From: Cyclina sinensis
Taxonomy: Eukaryota; Mollusca; Bivalvia; Venerida; Veneridae
Length of the DNA: 64,000 bases
Direction: 5' to 3'
NCBI GenBank assembly: GCA_012932295.1
Contig: JAAONU010000018.1
Location: 4,706,206 to 4,770,205 of the forward strand
Part shown: in pieces, positions 32,101-39,039 of the stretch
How the letters are laid out: each line of letters begins with the position of its first letter
How positions within the stretch are numbered: the first letter of the stretch is position 1
The notes under the pieces: generated by a model
What the model saw: the letters and a program-made list of their open reading frames with translations, nothing else
Database searches by the model: none
Told to the model about the DNA's origin: nothing
Translations under genes and position numbers: made by a program

Positions 32101-33152
32101 GAGCATGTTCAGTTTAATTCTGACAGGGTTACATAGCGAACACCATTGTACAAAGACAGATGGACTGTGCGATTGCCATATACCCACTTTCGAGGAGGTA
32201 ATAACAATGCTACAAGTAGACTTTCTTGGTTCAGAAAAGTATGCTTTAATAAAAAAGTTTGATCTAACATGTCACCCAAAGGTTTTGTCTTGAAAACTCA
32301 AGAGCAGGAAACAAAAGTTATTGTGGGGTATTTTTTAATCAAATTTTCTTTGATTCTTGTTTACTTTTGCAGTTTATGACATTTTCGTCTACATACGAGA
32401 CACTTTTCGCAATTATTAATGGTGATGAGATATATGCAACATTTGCGATCCTCCAAGAGAAATACTCCGGAGACAAAGAAGAAATAAAGAAATATTTGAA
32501 AGTGATCGTATATATCTATGTCTCGCTGTTCACTGTGCTGATGTTCAACCTTCTAATCGCTTTATTTAACAGTGCATATGAGACAGTAAAGGTTTGTTAG
32601 ATATTTGCAGATTTGTTTCGTAACAAGTAAAATATAAGAGATTAAATATCTTGCACTTTTATTTTAATCGAAAGCAATACGGATTGTACAAATATGTTTA
32701 CAAGAATTAAAAATAATATGTTTTCTATTGTTTATTGCCAGGAGTCATATAGTTCTGAAAAGGAAACAAAGCCTCTTGTTACTGCTTTGTGCAATTACTT
32801 GAGCCACACTGATGACGATCTAAGCAGAAATCTTCAAACATTTATAAACTCTAATGATGCTCATACTGAAGACAATGAAGATGAAGCTGAATTAAAGAGA
32901 ATTCTAAGGAAGTATGTCTTGGTCCGGGTGTCTACAGATTGTACTGCTTATGCTGAACGCCGGGAACGTTCAATGTTTTACTTAATGAATAGTGGTTTAC
33001 AGGCAGAAATGAACAATGTAACAGAACAGAACTACCCGTCACTTTGTTTATGTAAAGTGTTCTGGCTTTTTGGAGACTGTTGGTGTAAATGTCCCGATAA
33101 AGTTAAATGGAAGTGTTTTTGTAAATACGACGCACATCAACTGTGTCCTTAA
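14043..33152 (+). CDS. TRPML: Mucolipin-type (TRPML) cation channel gene, 16-exon model
   Basis: This is the whole gene span including introns. Mucolipins are six-pass cation channels of late endosomes and lysosomes that release calcium and other cations and are opened by PI(3,5)P2. The spliced model gives about 735 residues (vertebrate members have about 550-580): N-terminus of about 55 residues, S1, a large luminal domain, S2-S6 and a 136-residue tail. Diagnostic features are F-I-V-L-G-P-Y-H at the end of S5 and the pore I-N-G-D-E. All junctions from exon 5 to 16 join in phase (exon 9 start uncertain), as do exons 1-4. The exon 4/5 junction is off by one base, so either a small exon is missed, or this allele or assembly carries a frameshift. 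Introns are loaded with repeats. Exons 2-5 are duplicated at both sides of the gene. Confidence 0.85.
15053..15131 (+). CDS. TRPML: TRPML exon 2, with a 10-residue internal repeat
   Basis: The acceptor TATAG precedes 15053, and the donor GTACTT starts at 15132; the exon leaves in phase 1. It encodes an acidic cytosolic stretch in which A-S-I-N-D-G-E-I-D-H/Q occurs twice in a row (30-bp duplication). Copies A and C have the same sequence as non-coding relics with different repeat numbers. Confidence 0.7.
15345..17482. mobile_element. Tandem-repeat-filled dispersed element in intron 2
   Basis: The element starts near AAAGAGCGCTCACTTGA and ends at GTGCTCAGGTGAG, which are imperfect inverted repeats of one another. 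Inside are about five units of about 107 bp (key phrase AAATTTCATAGCTGTACAT, 15480-15960). About eight units of about 160 bp follow (key phrases CAATGTTTCATG, CTATGACCCC, GGGCCAATTTT, 15970-17220), then a GACGGACGACG tail. It has no ORF. Copies A and C lack it at the same place. It is a non-autonomous dispersed repeat; its mobilising enzyme is unknown. Confidence 0.75.
18022..18170 (+). CDS. TRPML: TRPML exon 3 (pre-S1 and transmembrane segment S1)
   Basis: The exon lies between TTTCACAG and GTGAGT. It enters in phase 1 and leaves in phase 0. It reads ...Y-F-L-R-L-F-L-F-S-P-L-K-W-K-K-D..., then the hydrophobic S1 (H-S-I-W-F-F-I-H-L-A-K-I-I-L-L-T-M-V). In vertebrate mucolipins the segment before S1 is strongly basic and binds PI(3,5)P2; here only a few lysines and arginines are present. 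Confidence 0.8.
18728..18770 (+). CDS. TRPML: TRPML exon 4 (end of S1)
   Basis: A 43-base exon after TTATTAAG and before GTAAAT. It reads V-I-L-V-F-K-T-T-K-M-Y-A-S-E and leaves in phase 1. The same donor is GTAAGT in copies A (11250) and C (40938), which supports its position. It fits between S1 and the luminal domain. Confidence 0.6.
19277..19373 (+). CDS. TRPML: TRPML exon 5 (start of luminal domain; phase conflict with exon 4)
   Basis: After a good acceptor (TATTTTTCAG) the open frame includes I-E-D-N-R-Y-V-A-L-E-H-I-L-L-K-N-W, which fits the conserved stretch after S1 in mucolipins. It ends at GTTTGT in phase 1, matching exon 6. But entry in the phase left by exon 4 gives a stop after 12 codons (TAG at 19309-19311). 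The true start may be further in, a tiny exon may be missing, or the allele is broken. Confidence 0.55.
20321..20415 (+). CDS. TRPML: TRPML exon 6 (luminal domain)
   Basis: Between TTTACAG and GTAAAC, phase 1 in and phase 0 out. It reads Y-E-T-V-P-Y-P-P-S-Q-G-K-F-A-V-Y-S, then an amphipathic helix (E-D-F-R-N-G-I-N-Y-A-V-E-Q). This matches the first helix of the mucolipin luminal domain. Confidence 0.85.
20895..21010 (+). repeat. Extra copy of the post-exon-5 intron segment
   Basis: The sequence around GACAGTAGAACAACAAAAGT (from about 20935) is similar to 19560-19660 and to 45689-45760. It is a fourth, short copy inside intron 6. It keeps ...GTTATGACAGTAG, the uninterrupted target of the 4.06-kb element found in copy C. 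Confidence 0.7.
21060..22210 (+). mobile_element. LINE endonuclease fragment in intron 6
   Basis: Overlapping short frames (21183-21629, 21374-21634 and onwards) together spell an APE endonuclease: W-N-A-E-E-V, M-Q-E-T-H-L-Q near 21500, F-K-V-R-G-Y-Q-C-F near 21535, I-Y-S-P-N near 21660, V-V-G-D-F near 21725, and a downstream stretch to about 22100. Several frame changes and stops show that it is old. The family differs from LINE 1 and LINE 2 of this window (different endonuclease sequence). No RT follows. Confidence 0.7.
22250..24610. other. Rest of intron 6, no confident feature
   Basis: Mostly unassigned sequence. At 22740-22850 a frame reads C-E-D-N-E-H-F-I-E-H, which resembles the Cys/His end of a LINE and may be a small 3' fragment on the plus strand. 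The open frames at 23194-23820 do not look like known proteins and have no supported splice sites. Confidence 0.35.
24619..24742 (+). CDS. TRPML: TRPML exon 7 (luminal domain)
   Basis: Between TTTTTACAG and GTAAGT, phase 0 in and phase 1 out. It starts Y-Y-N-A-E-I-E-A-T-G, directly continuing the exon 6 helix, and contains one N-glycosylation site (N-I-T) and a second (N-Q-T). Confidence 0.85.
24928..25051 (+). CDS. TRPML: TRPML exon 8 (luminal domain, 3' end uncertain)
   Basis: It starts after TTTACAG in phase 1 and reads S-N-I-H-F-P-P-D-K-G-L-S-Y-N, then Y-R-Y-N-I-T-K-D-L-I-D-K-N-L, with an N-I-T glycosylation site. Possible donors are GTTAGT at 25052 (phase 2) and GTGTTA at 25041 (phase 0). 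Phase 2 fits exon 9 if that starts at 25330. Confidence 0.7.
25330..25465 (+). CDS. TRPML: TRPML exon 9 (luminal domain, 5' end uncertain)
   Basis: The donor GTGAGT at 25466 and phase 0 exit match exon 10. The second half reads F-F-L-H-A-V-R-I-D-E-D-R-N-D-A-V-C-H-Q-I, in keeping with the beta-strand region and cysteine before the last luminal strands of mucolipins. The start could be 25330 (after ATCAG, phase 2, matching exon 8) or 25374 (after AATAG, phase 1, which no exon 8 donor matches). Confidence 0.55.
26150..27180. repeat. Dispersed tandem repeat block with GACGGACGGACC tail
   Basis: Several imperfect units share AAGTACAAAAAGGGGCATAA CTC, TGATCTTGACCTAAAG, ATTTGAAAGTTTGATGA and GTTAAGTTTTC (near 26170, 26740, 26810, 26940 and 27040). 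GACGGACGGACC sequences follow at 26285 and 27112. A fold-back element splits the block at 26340-26728. No coding potential is seen. Confidence 0.7.
26340..26728. mobile_element. Fold-back element (about 95-bp inverted arms)
   Basis: The left arm (26340-26443) and right arm (26631-26728) are reverse complements with some mismatches. Both end in CAATG(A/G)GGGACATTG, and the inner parts share CCTCTGCTTT and CACTTTGGTC. The 190-base centre has no ORF. It lies inside the dispersed tandem block. It is a MITE-like, non-autonomous element. Confidence 0.75.
27316..27668. repeat. 35-bp satellite, 10 copies
   Basis: Ten units with core GTAAAGTTTCACAAGTGTTG plus CAGATCAAGTATTAC repeat head to tail with few changes. 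Two sequence variants alternate (TCACAAG and TAACAAG), so blocks of units were copied together. It lies in intron 9 of the channel gene. Confidence 0.95.
28457..28556 (+). CDS. TRPML: TRPML exon 10 (end of luminal domain)
   Basis: Between TTCTAG and GTAATT, phase 0 in and phase 1 out. It reads V-T-F-L-D-K-D-R-D-G-Q-M-V-V-T-L-N, a beta-strand pair typical for the last luminal strands, followed by two adjacent cysteines (N-C-C-R) near the position of a conserved disulphide cysteine. Confidence 0.85.
28747..28950 (+). other. Exon-like open frame in intron 10, not fitting the channel
   Basis: An open frame of 67 codons (75 from the acceptor CAG at 28723) ends at TAA and is followed within ten bases by a donor-like GGTAAGTT (28960). 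The peptide is hydrophobic and resembles no mucolipin segment. Joined to exon 10 in its phase it gives an early stop. It could be a terminal alternative exon or chance. Confidence 0.2.
29536..29648 (+). CDS. TRPML: TRPML exon 11 (S2)
   Basis: Between ATTTCAG and GTAAGT, phase 1 in and phase 0 out. After E-Y-N-Q-C-V-Q-D-H comes a hydrophobic segment (A-L-L-T-V-L-L-D-G-L-G-F-F-T-G-L-C-L-L-L), the second transmembrane helix. Confidence 0.85.
30067..30255 (+). CDS. TRPML: TRPML exon 12 (S2-S3 loop and S3)
   Basis: Between TTTCAG and GTAAGT, 63 codons in phase 0. The second half, W-W-L-V-F-S-C-A-A-D-A-F-T-L-K-G, keeps the mucolipin S3 pattern (an invariant Trp and Asp). Confidence 0.85.
30307..30330. 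repeat. (AAT)n microsatellite
   Basis: A run of AAT triplets in intron 12. Confidence 0.9.
30471..30590 (+). CDS. TRPML: TRPML exon 13 (S4)
   Basis: Between TTATAAG and GTAAGT, 40 codons in phase 0. It reads Y-T-L-Y-L-G-S-G-C-L-L-T-W-F-S-L-L-R-F-V-R, matching the S4 pattern L-G-x-x-x-L-L-x-W-x-x-x-x-R-Y/F of mucolipins. Confidence 0.9.
31065..31187 (+). CDS. TRPML: TRPML exon 14 (S5)
   Basis: Between TTGGCAG and GTAACC, 41 codons in phase 0. It ends F-S-A-F-I-V-L-G-P-Y-H-V-K, the family's signature at the end of S5. Confidence 0.95.
32373..32591 (+). CDS. TRPML: TRPML exon 15 (pore and S6)
   Basis: Between TTTGCAG and GTTTGT, 73 codons in phase 0. It contains the pore helix and selectivity filter (L-F-A-I-I-N-G-D-E-I-Y-A-T-F) and S6 (V-Y-I-Y-V-S-L-F-T-V-L-M-F-N-L-L-I-A-L-F). 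Vertebrate mucolipins have N-G-D-D; the last acid is Glu here, a conservative change in the ring that attracts cations. Confidence 0.95.
32742..33152 (+). CDS. TRPML: TRPML exon 16 (C-terminal tail, stop)
   Basis: It starts after TTGCCAG in phase 0 and ends at TAA 33150-33152. The 136-residue cytosolic tail is about twice the length usual in vertebrates. It has an acidic stretch (D-N-E-D-E-A-E), a basic one (R-R-E-R) and a final cluster of nine cysteines in 28 residues with C-L-C-K, C-W-C-K-C and C-F-C-K. Cysteines in this region are palmitoylated in vertebrate members; the number here is unusual. Confidence 0.85.
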   Translation, partial: ESYSSEKETKPLVTALCNYLSHTDDDLSRNLQTFINSNDAHTEDNEDEAELKRILRKYVLVRVSTDCTAYAERRERSMFYLMNSGLQAEMNNVTEQNYPSLCLCKVFWLFGDCWCKCPDKVKWKCFCKYDAHQLCP

Positions 33153-33960
33153 CCTCTGCATTTAAAATAGATTATAATAATAGTTATAGTTATGTTCTGT
33201 AAATAGGACAGTTTGATAGAGTGTCTTAATATTATGTATAAATATATCAGGTGTTTGTTTATTGTTATCAGTATTAAATTTTACGTTTCTGGTTCAAAGA
33301 AATGAGGCGGCACAAAAATATGTGGATCCTGTGATAAAGTGTAGATTTTGTATCACGAATGTTCCATAATGTTAAATGTTCCATAAGTTCTCTTAACGAT
33401 TTTCTCGAAAATGGCTCTACGTACAGAAAATTAATTTTCCCTGAAAAGGCTTTCTTTTCGATTTTCACCGTCGGTATCTGTTCATTGTGCAAAATAATGT
33501 CCTGCACGGTCTGTCACACCAAAACCCTATCAAATTGTCCACTTTGTCAGGTCTCTCTTTTCTGTTTCTCTATGGATTTTGTTTTTATGCTGATATGCTG
33601 CGTTTATTAGCATGGCTGACTGCCCGAATCTATTCCCTTCTTGGCTAGAAAAAAGAAATTTTGTACAGAATGATTATCAAAATAATTTACGTGTCGGTTA
33701 CAATGAAAAAGCATTTTTAAACATTTATTATGAAATTTGTTGAGTCGTGATCGTATGATGTTTCTTTCTGAGTACAAACGTTGCTCGACAGTCAAGTTGA
33801 AGGACAACAAGAGATCATGTTGTTGCATACAGGTTCACTGGACTCTAGATTTTTCGAAAGTAACCGTTCAGGTTTTGTCCACAAGCAAAGCTTTTATCAT
33901 TTAAAAGTTACAGTGTTATGTTAATTTTACATCTGTTTCCAAGGATTTCTGTAATTAAAT
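33153..33960. other. 3' flank of the channel gene, no clear feature
   Basis: AT-rich. No canonical AATAAA follows the stop closely, so the poly(A) site cannot be placed. The short open frames on both strands here do not resemble known proteins. Confidence 0.4.
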
Positions 33961-33964
33961 GTTT

Positions 33965-34058
33965 CGGCATATCAGCAACCTGGATTTGAACCCACAGCAA
34001 TTGTGAATAAATACCAATCACATGCGACCCTTACCACTACCTTACCCTAGAGGGTAAT
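33965..34058 (-). repeat. tRNA-derived SINE-like sequence
   Basis: Minus strand: an A-box-like TAGTGGTAAGGG and a B box GGGTTCAAATCC, about 50 bases apart, as in tRNA-derived SINEs. The body is not recognised. Confidence 0.4.
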
Positions 34059-34059
34059 A

Positions 34060-35390
34060 TTAGAATCTGATAAAAATAACGATAACCTACTTGTTTTGTT
34101 TTAATTCATTGATCTACAGATTAAGCCTTAAATCTGATAACAATTCATTTGCTATTTTCTTGAATACATGCTAGAGAAAAAAAGATTTCCTTGTTTAAAT
34201 ATCCAGTCTGAAAGGCCAGTTTCTATAAATACCACTTGATATGACTGTTACCAAAACCATATGTTTAAAAAAGGCAACTGTTGAATTTATCTACCAATAA
34301 GGTATAGATACTGCCAATTGTAGTGAAAGAAAACGAGCTAAGTCTTCTATAGTCGTGGTCTCATTAAATAATGACGATAAACAAACGTTGTTTTCCGAGC
34401 GTTGATTTTTTTTTATTTTCCTCATGCACATGGGTGGTTGGGGTCCGGAGAACACCTCGTCAACTTTACATAGTTTGGAATAGATTCTCCTCGTCCACTG
34501 TACATAGTTTGGATTAATAGTTATGCATGTGTTACTGCACATATTTATATAGTGTCATACATATATTAAAGTTATATCAAATGATCATAAAAGAACTTTT
34601 TTTCTAAGCATTTGTTTTCAACTATAAGTTAATACATGTACCATTTTATTTATTTTCTCTTTTTATCATTGCTGCGTATTTGTATATATTGCATCTGTCA
34701 TAATACTTCGTACTACTTAGTACACTCATTTCAAATGACAAAAAGGAAAAGACGTCAAACCTGTATATTTTATCGTTTAATTTAATATTTTAGCCGTTGT
34801 AAAATAAAGAAACTACGTTAGTCATAGTTTATAGAAGTTCTGAAGTTCAGCCTGAGCATGTAGATTTAGAAAAAGCACATGTACAGCTGCCGAGTTGTCG
34901 TACTTCGTTTTAGTATTTTTTACACACTTGCAATATACATAATAAGATACTTTAAATGCCGTTATATATAGATGTTTTTTCAAAAACATTTACATTGATA
35001 TTTCTTTTAGCTTCCAGACAAAGTATGTAATTTTGTTTTGATTTTATGCCATTACTTCCAATATGAAAGTATTTGCATGTCAACTGTATGCAATTAAACA
35101 TCTTAAACTTCGTTTTTTAACCCCGTAACAGGTTGAGAAGAGGTCGGGGAACCATCCTCTAACAACCTTAAAAATTTTCATAGTATATAGTAAAGAGTAC
35201 ATTGAACAATCTATGAGTAATATACACACAAAAAATATAATATACACATGAAAAACTTTCAGTACATCACTACAACATGGGGAGTATCATTAGATTTTAA
35301 TATAATGTATCAGGGACCTTTATATAAAAAAGACTGCTAGTTGATGGTTTGTACAACAATAATGATGATAATAAGGCAGCCAAATATTTC
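34060..35390. other. Intergenic, no recognised feature
   Basis: AT-rich sequence with short open frames only. The minus-strand frame 34291-34542 does not resemble a known protein. Confidence 0.4.
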
Positions 35391-35399
35391 TTTTCAGTT

Positions 35400-35920
35400 T
35401 AAGGCTAAAACAATCATATACATTTGATAAGATTATGTTCAATCAATAACCAGTAGTTCTACAATATACCAGTAAGATTTGTATTTTTCAATCTTAGAAG
35501 ACTTGCTTATAATTGACAAGGCTAGCTTCAAACTTCTCTTTAAACCTATAGAGGAAGTATACATTTTCGTTTACATAAGAATAGGTATCTTTTGATTTCT
35601 AAGCATAACATATTATAACATTCAAAACCTTTATTAGCGAATCCTAGTATAAATGATTTACAATCTACAGTAAAAGTTTTTCTTTATTTTTACAACTGTA
35701 CATTTATCAAAGACTGAGTTACCGTGCATTCCCAAAATAAGTGTATTAACGTTTCATCATGGATTTTACAAAAATTGCATAACTGTGTTGGATTCTTTTT
35801 CATTTTGTATAATAAAACATTTGTACCTAAAATTATGTGTGTTATCCTGATTTGTAGCCATTGAAGATAGGTATCTTCAGTAATATTAAACACCTAAGTA
35901 TATATATAATTCCACGATAA
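35400..35920 (-). mobile_element. LINE 3' fragment (C-terminal zinc-binding region)
   Basis: The minus-strand frame 35893-35690 reads Y-L-Q-W-L-Q-I-R-I..., then C-N-F-C-K-I-H-D-E-T-L-I-H-L-F-W-E-C, the Cys-Cys-His-Cys pattern at the end of LINE ORF2 proteins. After the stop, another frame continues to about 35480 with L-C-L-E-I-K-R-Y-L-F-L-C-K-R. No RT domain remains. The family differs from LINE 1 and LINE 2. Confidence 0.75.
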
Positions 35921-35939
35921 TTCTTAATTTTAGAAGATG

Positions 35940-36490
35940 CTACACCATTTTGCCTCACAAGAAGGGGTTTCTGTATAACTAATTAAAACATTATATATAT
36001 TTTTGAAAAAAAGTTACTTCACCAAAAGAAATGTTAGATATTTTTAGACCACATCCCGGAAACTCGAAGCCTTTAAAGAGGGACTGGCCGGCCTGCATCA
36101 GATAAAACTTTGTGTAGATAAATGACTTTAGCCTGCTTTAAAAAGCCATTACTTTGCATCCCACCATTGTATGTCAACGCACCAGTTTTGGCTATGTACG
36201 ATCAACTGTAAGAAAAAGGAGACAAAGCAAAAGAAGACAAAGCCACAATGCCATACTCACGGAGGACTCTTTGTTTAAAAAATAAAACATACTTTATGAG
36301 CTATATTTAATTAAACCACCTGTATCCACCTGTTTCGACAGACTAAATTACACCATTTACCACGTAGTATGGCTGCACAGTAATTACAAAATGTGATTTC
36401 ATAAAAACGAGATATTATTTTCTGTCATTACGAGCTAGTTAATTTAGAGTTTCTTTCAACAAAATATTTATTGTAAAACGTAACAAATCA
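35940..36490. other. Intergenic, no recognised feature
   Basis: No ORF, exon or repeat signal that I can support. Confidence 0.4.
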
Positions 36491-36496
36491 TATTAT

Positions 36497-37294
36497 GGTG
36501 TAGTCACACCCTAGCGTATGATCGTATGCATTGCGTGTGAAAATTTTAGAAAAATTACTTATACGCACAGCTTTTGAGCGTTTAACCCTGGGTTATTGAC
36601 GACAATCCTTTACAAACGTATTAATAGCGCATGAACAGTGTTTGTATAACGTATAACCGGCGTACAGGTAGCGCATGAGAAACTTTGGCTATGTGTATGT
36701 CACCGTCAGTGCAGCGTTTATGGGTAGCGTATGAAAGCGTATGAGTAACGTATGCATAACGTATGTGAGCTTTTGGGTAACGTTTGAGTAGCGCATGCGC
36801 AGCGCCCCCTTTCGACTGTGGACTGTCCAAGTTCCTTCATTTCCAAATTAGACTTCGAGGTGTAAAGATGTCTGCAAAAAGGTCTTCGGGCCGTGGCAAA
36901 GGAAAGGTAAAAAAGTAAACATGTTGATCCCCCCTCTGATGTAGATGTTCCAGCGGGGGAGATTCGTGAGACACCGTCCAATATACCTACTGAAGGTAGT
37001 GGTCCTCATTTCTGACTTCAACCATAAGCTAGTCATACAGGCCAAACTGACGTCGTCGTCCAATCCATGGTATCATCCAGATTTGGCGTCTTATTGTCCT
37101 CCTCCTTCTACCTTGTTTTATTTTTATTTCGTTGAGCATAATAAACATGTTCAAAAATTTAACCTTTGCGTATAAGAACGTACACTGACGTATGTCAGCG
37201 TGCTTGGAACGTAAACGACTTATGCCTAACATATCCCTAACGTATATCGGTGTATGCGAGCGCTGACATACGTTAATGCCAGTGTGACTGCACC
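36497..37294. mobile_element. Non-autonomous inverted-repeat DNA element, Harbinger type suspected
   Basis: The ends are inverted repeats: GGTGTAGTCACAC at 36497 and, on the opposite strand, GGTGCAGTCACAC ending at 37294. Subterminal regions are crowded with GCGTATG/AACGTATG motifs on both sides. The GGTGYAGTCACAC end recalls PIF/Harbinger elements. A clear 3-bp target duplication is not visible. The interior has a short relic frame (ATG 36868) rich in Arg, Lys, Ser and Gly, and then an acidic/Pro-rich stretch in another frame, possibly the start of the autonomous partner's DNA-binding protein. Confidence 0.65.
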
Positions 37295-37299
37295 ACAAA

Positions 37300-38530
37300 G
37301 CAATATTATTTCTAGAAAAGGAAATATATCTTAAAAATGAAATATAAATACATTAGTACGAAATATTCCAGAAACTTTATTCCGACATTATGCATTAATA
37401 TTTTGTAAAAGTAGATTTCTTCCAAAAACCTACAATTAATCAATTAATTATGTCAGCCAAAAATAATGTGCTCGATATATGTTTAAGGGCTCCGTGATAT
37501 ACGACATTCTGACCGCAAACATGTTAAATTGAAAATCTGTTTGTTATAAGAGGGAGCGAGAAAAGTTGACATTTCGTAGACACTGATATTTGTACAAAAC
37601 TGGTTGGTTTAATGTACCATTTTTGCAATTTCACCATTCATCTTAATTTTCTATAGATAACATTTTTTTTTCTTAATTGGCTTTCATCGTCAAGCGTTTA
37701 ACTTTGTTTCAAATCACCTTAGACAGCTAAAGGAGTTAATGCATGCTTATTGCATCTGTTTACTTAACCAAGGAAAGAAACCATCTTCGTTGTCAATCTT
37801 CCTTGATTTTCTTTCTCTACACATTCGTAGCGGACGGTTTTCAATCTTTCGTTTTTTAAGTCCGTCTGTTGATCAAAGGCACACTTCTGTTTTATATGAT
37901 GTGCATTTTTCTTTACAAAAGACTGAGCTCGGAAATATGCATATAGCTATTCCAGTGAAGAGAATAAAACCGTGCCTTTAGTGATATTTTTCTTCAAAAG
38001 ACGCTTGATTTGGTTTTAAATATTGTTTTACTTGCTGGTTTATTCGGAAATATTGTCATTTTTTCCAAACTTAGCTGTTGTCTTTTTAATTTGTAAAAAT
38101 ATGTAATTGTGACAATCACAAATCGAAAATTGAATGAATTCTCTATCTGGATTTTTATAGCAGGTTAAAATTTTGTAAAACAAATCACACTTGAAGTCTT
38201 TCTCTATTGCTTTTTTTTCTCATTGGGTTTGATATAGTTCAAGATTTGTCTGTTCTATCTATTGGACAAACTAAATCTTGAGGTGCCAGACTCATAATTC
38301 TCAAAGAATCTCTGTGTGTTTATACAGTTTGATTTCTATTTAATATCAATGAAAACCTTTATTTCAAGTTGAGAATTGGAATACTAATGTTAAATTGGAA
38401 AATAAGATCAATTGTCATCTTCAGTTTAATTATTTTTTTCATTTCTTACCTCTGATATATTGTCGTTTGAAAATAAAAGCTTCTTAAGTTATTTTTTGGA
38501 AAATATAAAATTTTCATTTTAAAAAATATT
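37300..38530. other. Intergenic, no recognised feature
   Basis: AT-rich. The open frame 37739-37981 has no recognisable domain. Confidence 0.4.
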
Positions 38531-38549
38531 CAGGTTTGTGTGTGAATAA

Positions 38550-38700
38550 TCACATACAGATATAATAATAATAATAATAATAAAATAATAGAATCTTTAT
38601 TTAAAGAATGTGACATATTCAGGTTATACATGAAACATACGTAGACCATATTTATGGCCGTCTTGAACAATAGATTAAACACAGAATATAATATATGTTA
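38550..38700 (-). repeat. Retroposon 3' end with (TAA)n tail
   Basis: Read on the minus strand, the sequence ends ...AAATAAAGATTCTATTATTT, then a TTA-triplet run (38562-38582 in plus orientation as TAATAATAA). A poly(A)-signal-like AATAAAGAT followed by a triplet microsatellite is the usual 3' end of several LINE/SINE groups. The 5' extent is not determined. Confidence 0.5.
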
Positions 38701-39039
38701 ATTACGCATTTAAGCTTCACACATACACAATACACATTGACAGACACTCAAAATGTATTCATTATGTAATATCAATTAACAATAGACCTTAAACCAGTAT
38801 GTGCAGTAAAGTGGAGAGAAACTGAAAGTTATCTGGTTGACATTTCGCTGTGTTTTTGTTTTGTAATGTATTTGGTTAACAATGCTTGTTCAGATTTTCC
38901 ATGACTTCTGACTATAACTGTTCTGCTAAAGTCCAGATGAAATGCAAATTCTTTTTTTACTAAATAACGGAATCATACACGAAGATTATTTTTTCTAGAA
39001 TATTCATTTCACAGTATTTTTTTGTAATTTTATAAGTAT

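Noticed and set aside
32009..32293. 94-codon frame in intron 14 as an extra channel exon
   Set aside because: Exons 14 and 15 join in phase and match the family without it; the frame has no similarity to the pore loop.
35690..35893. Separate small zinc-finger gene on the minus strand
   Set aside because: The Cys/His pattern and the continuation in another frame identify it as the end of a LINE ORF2.
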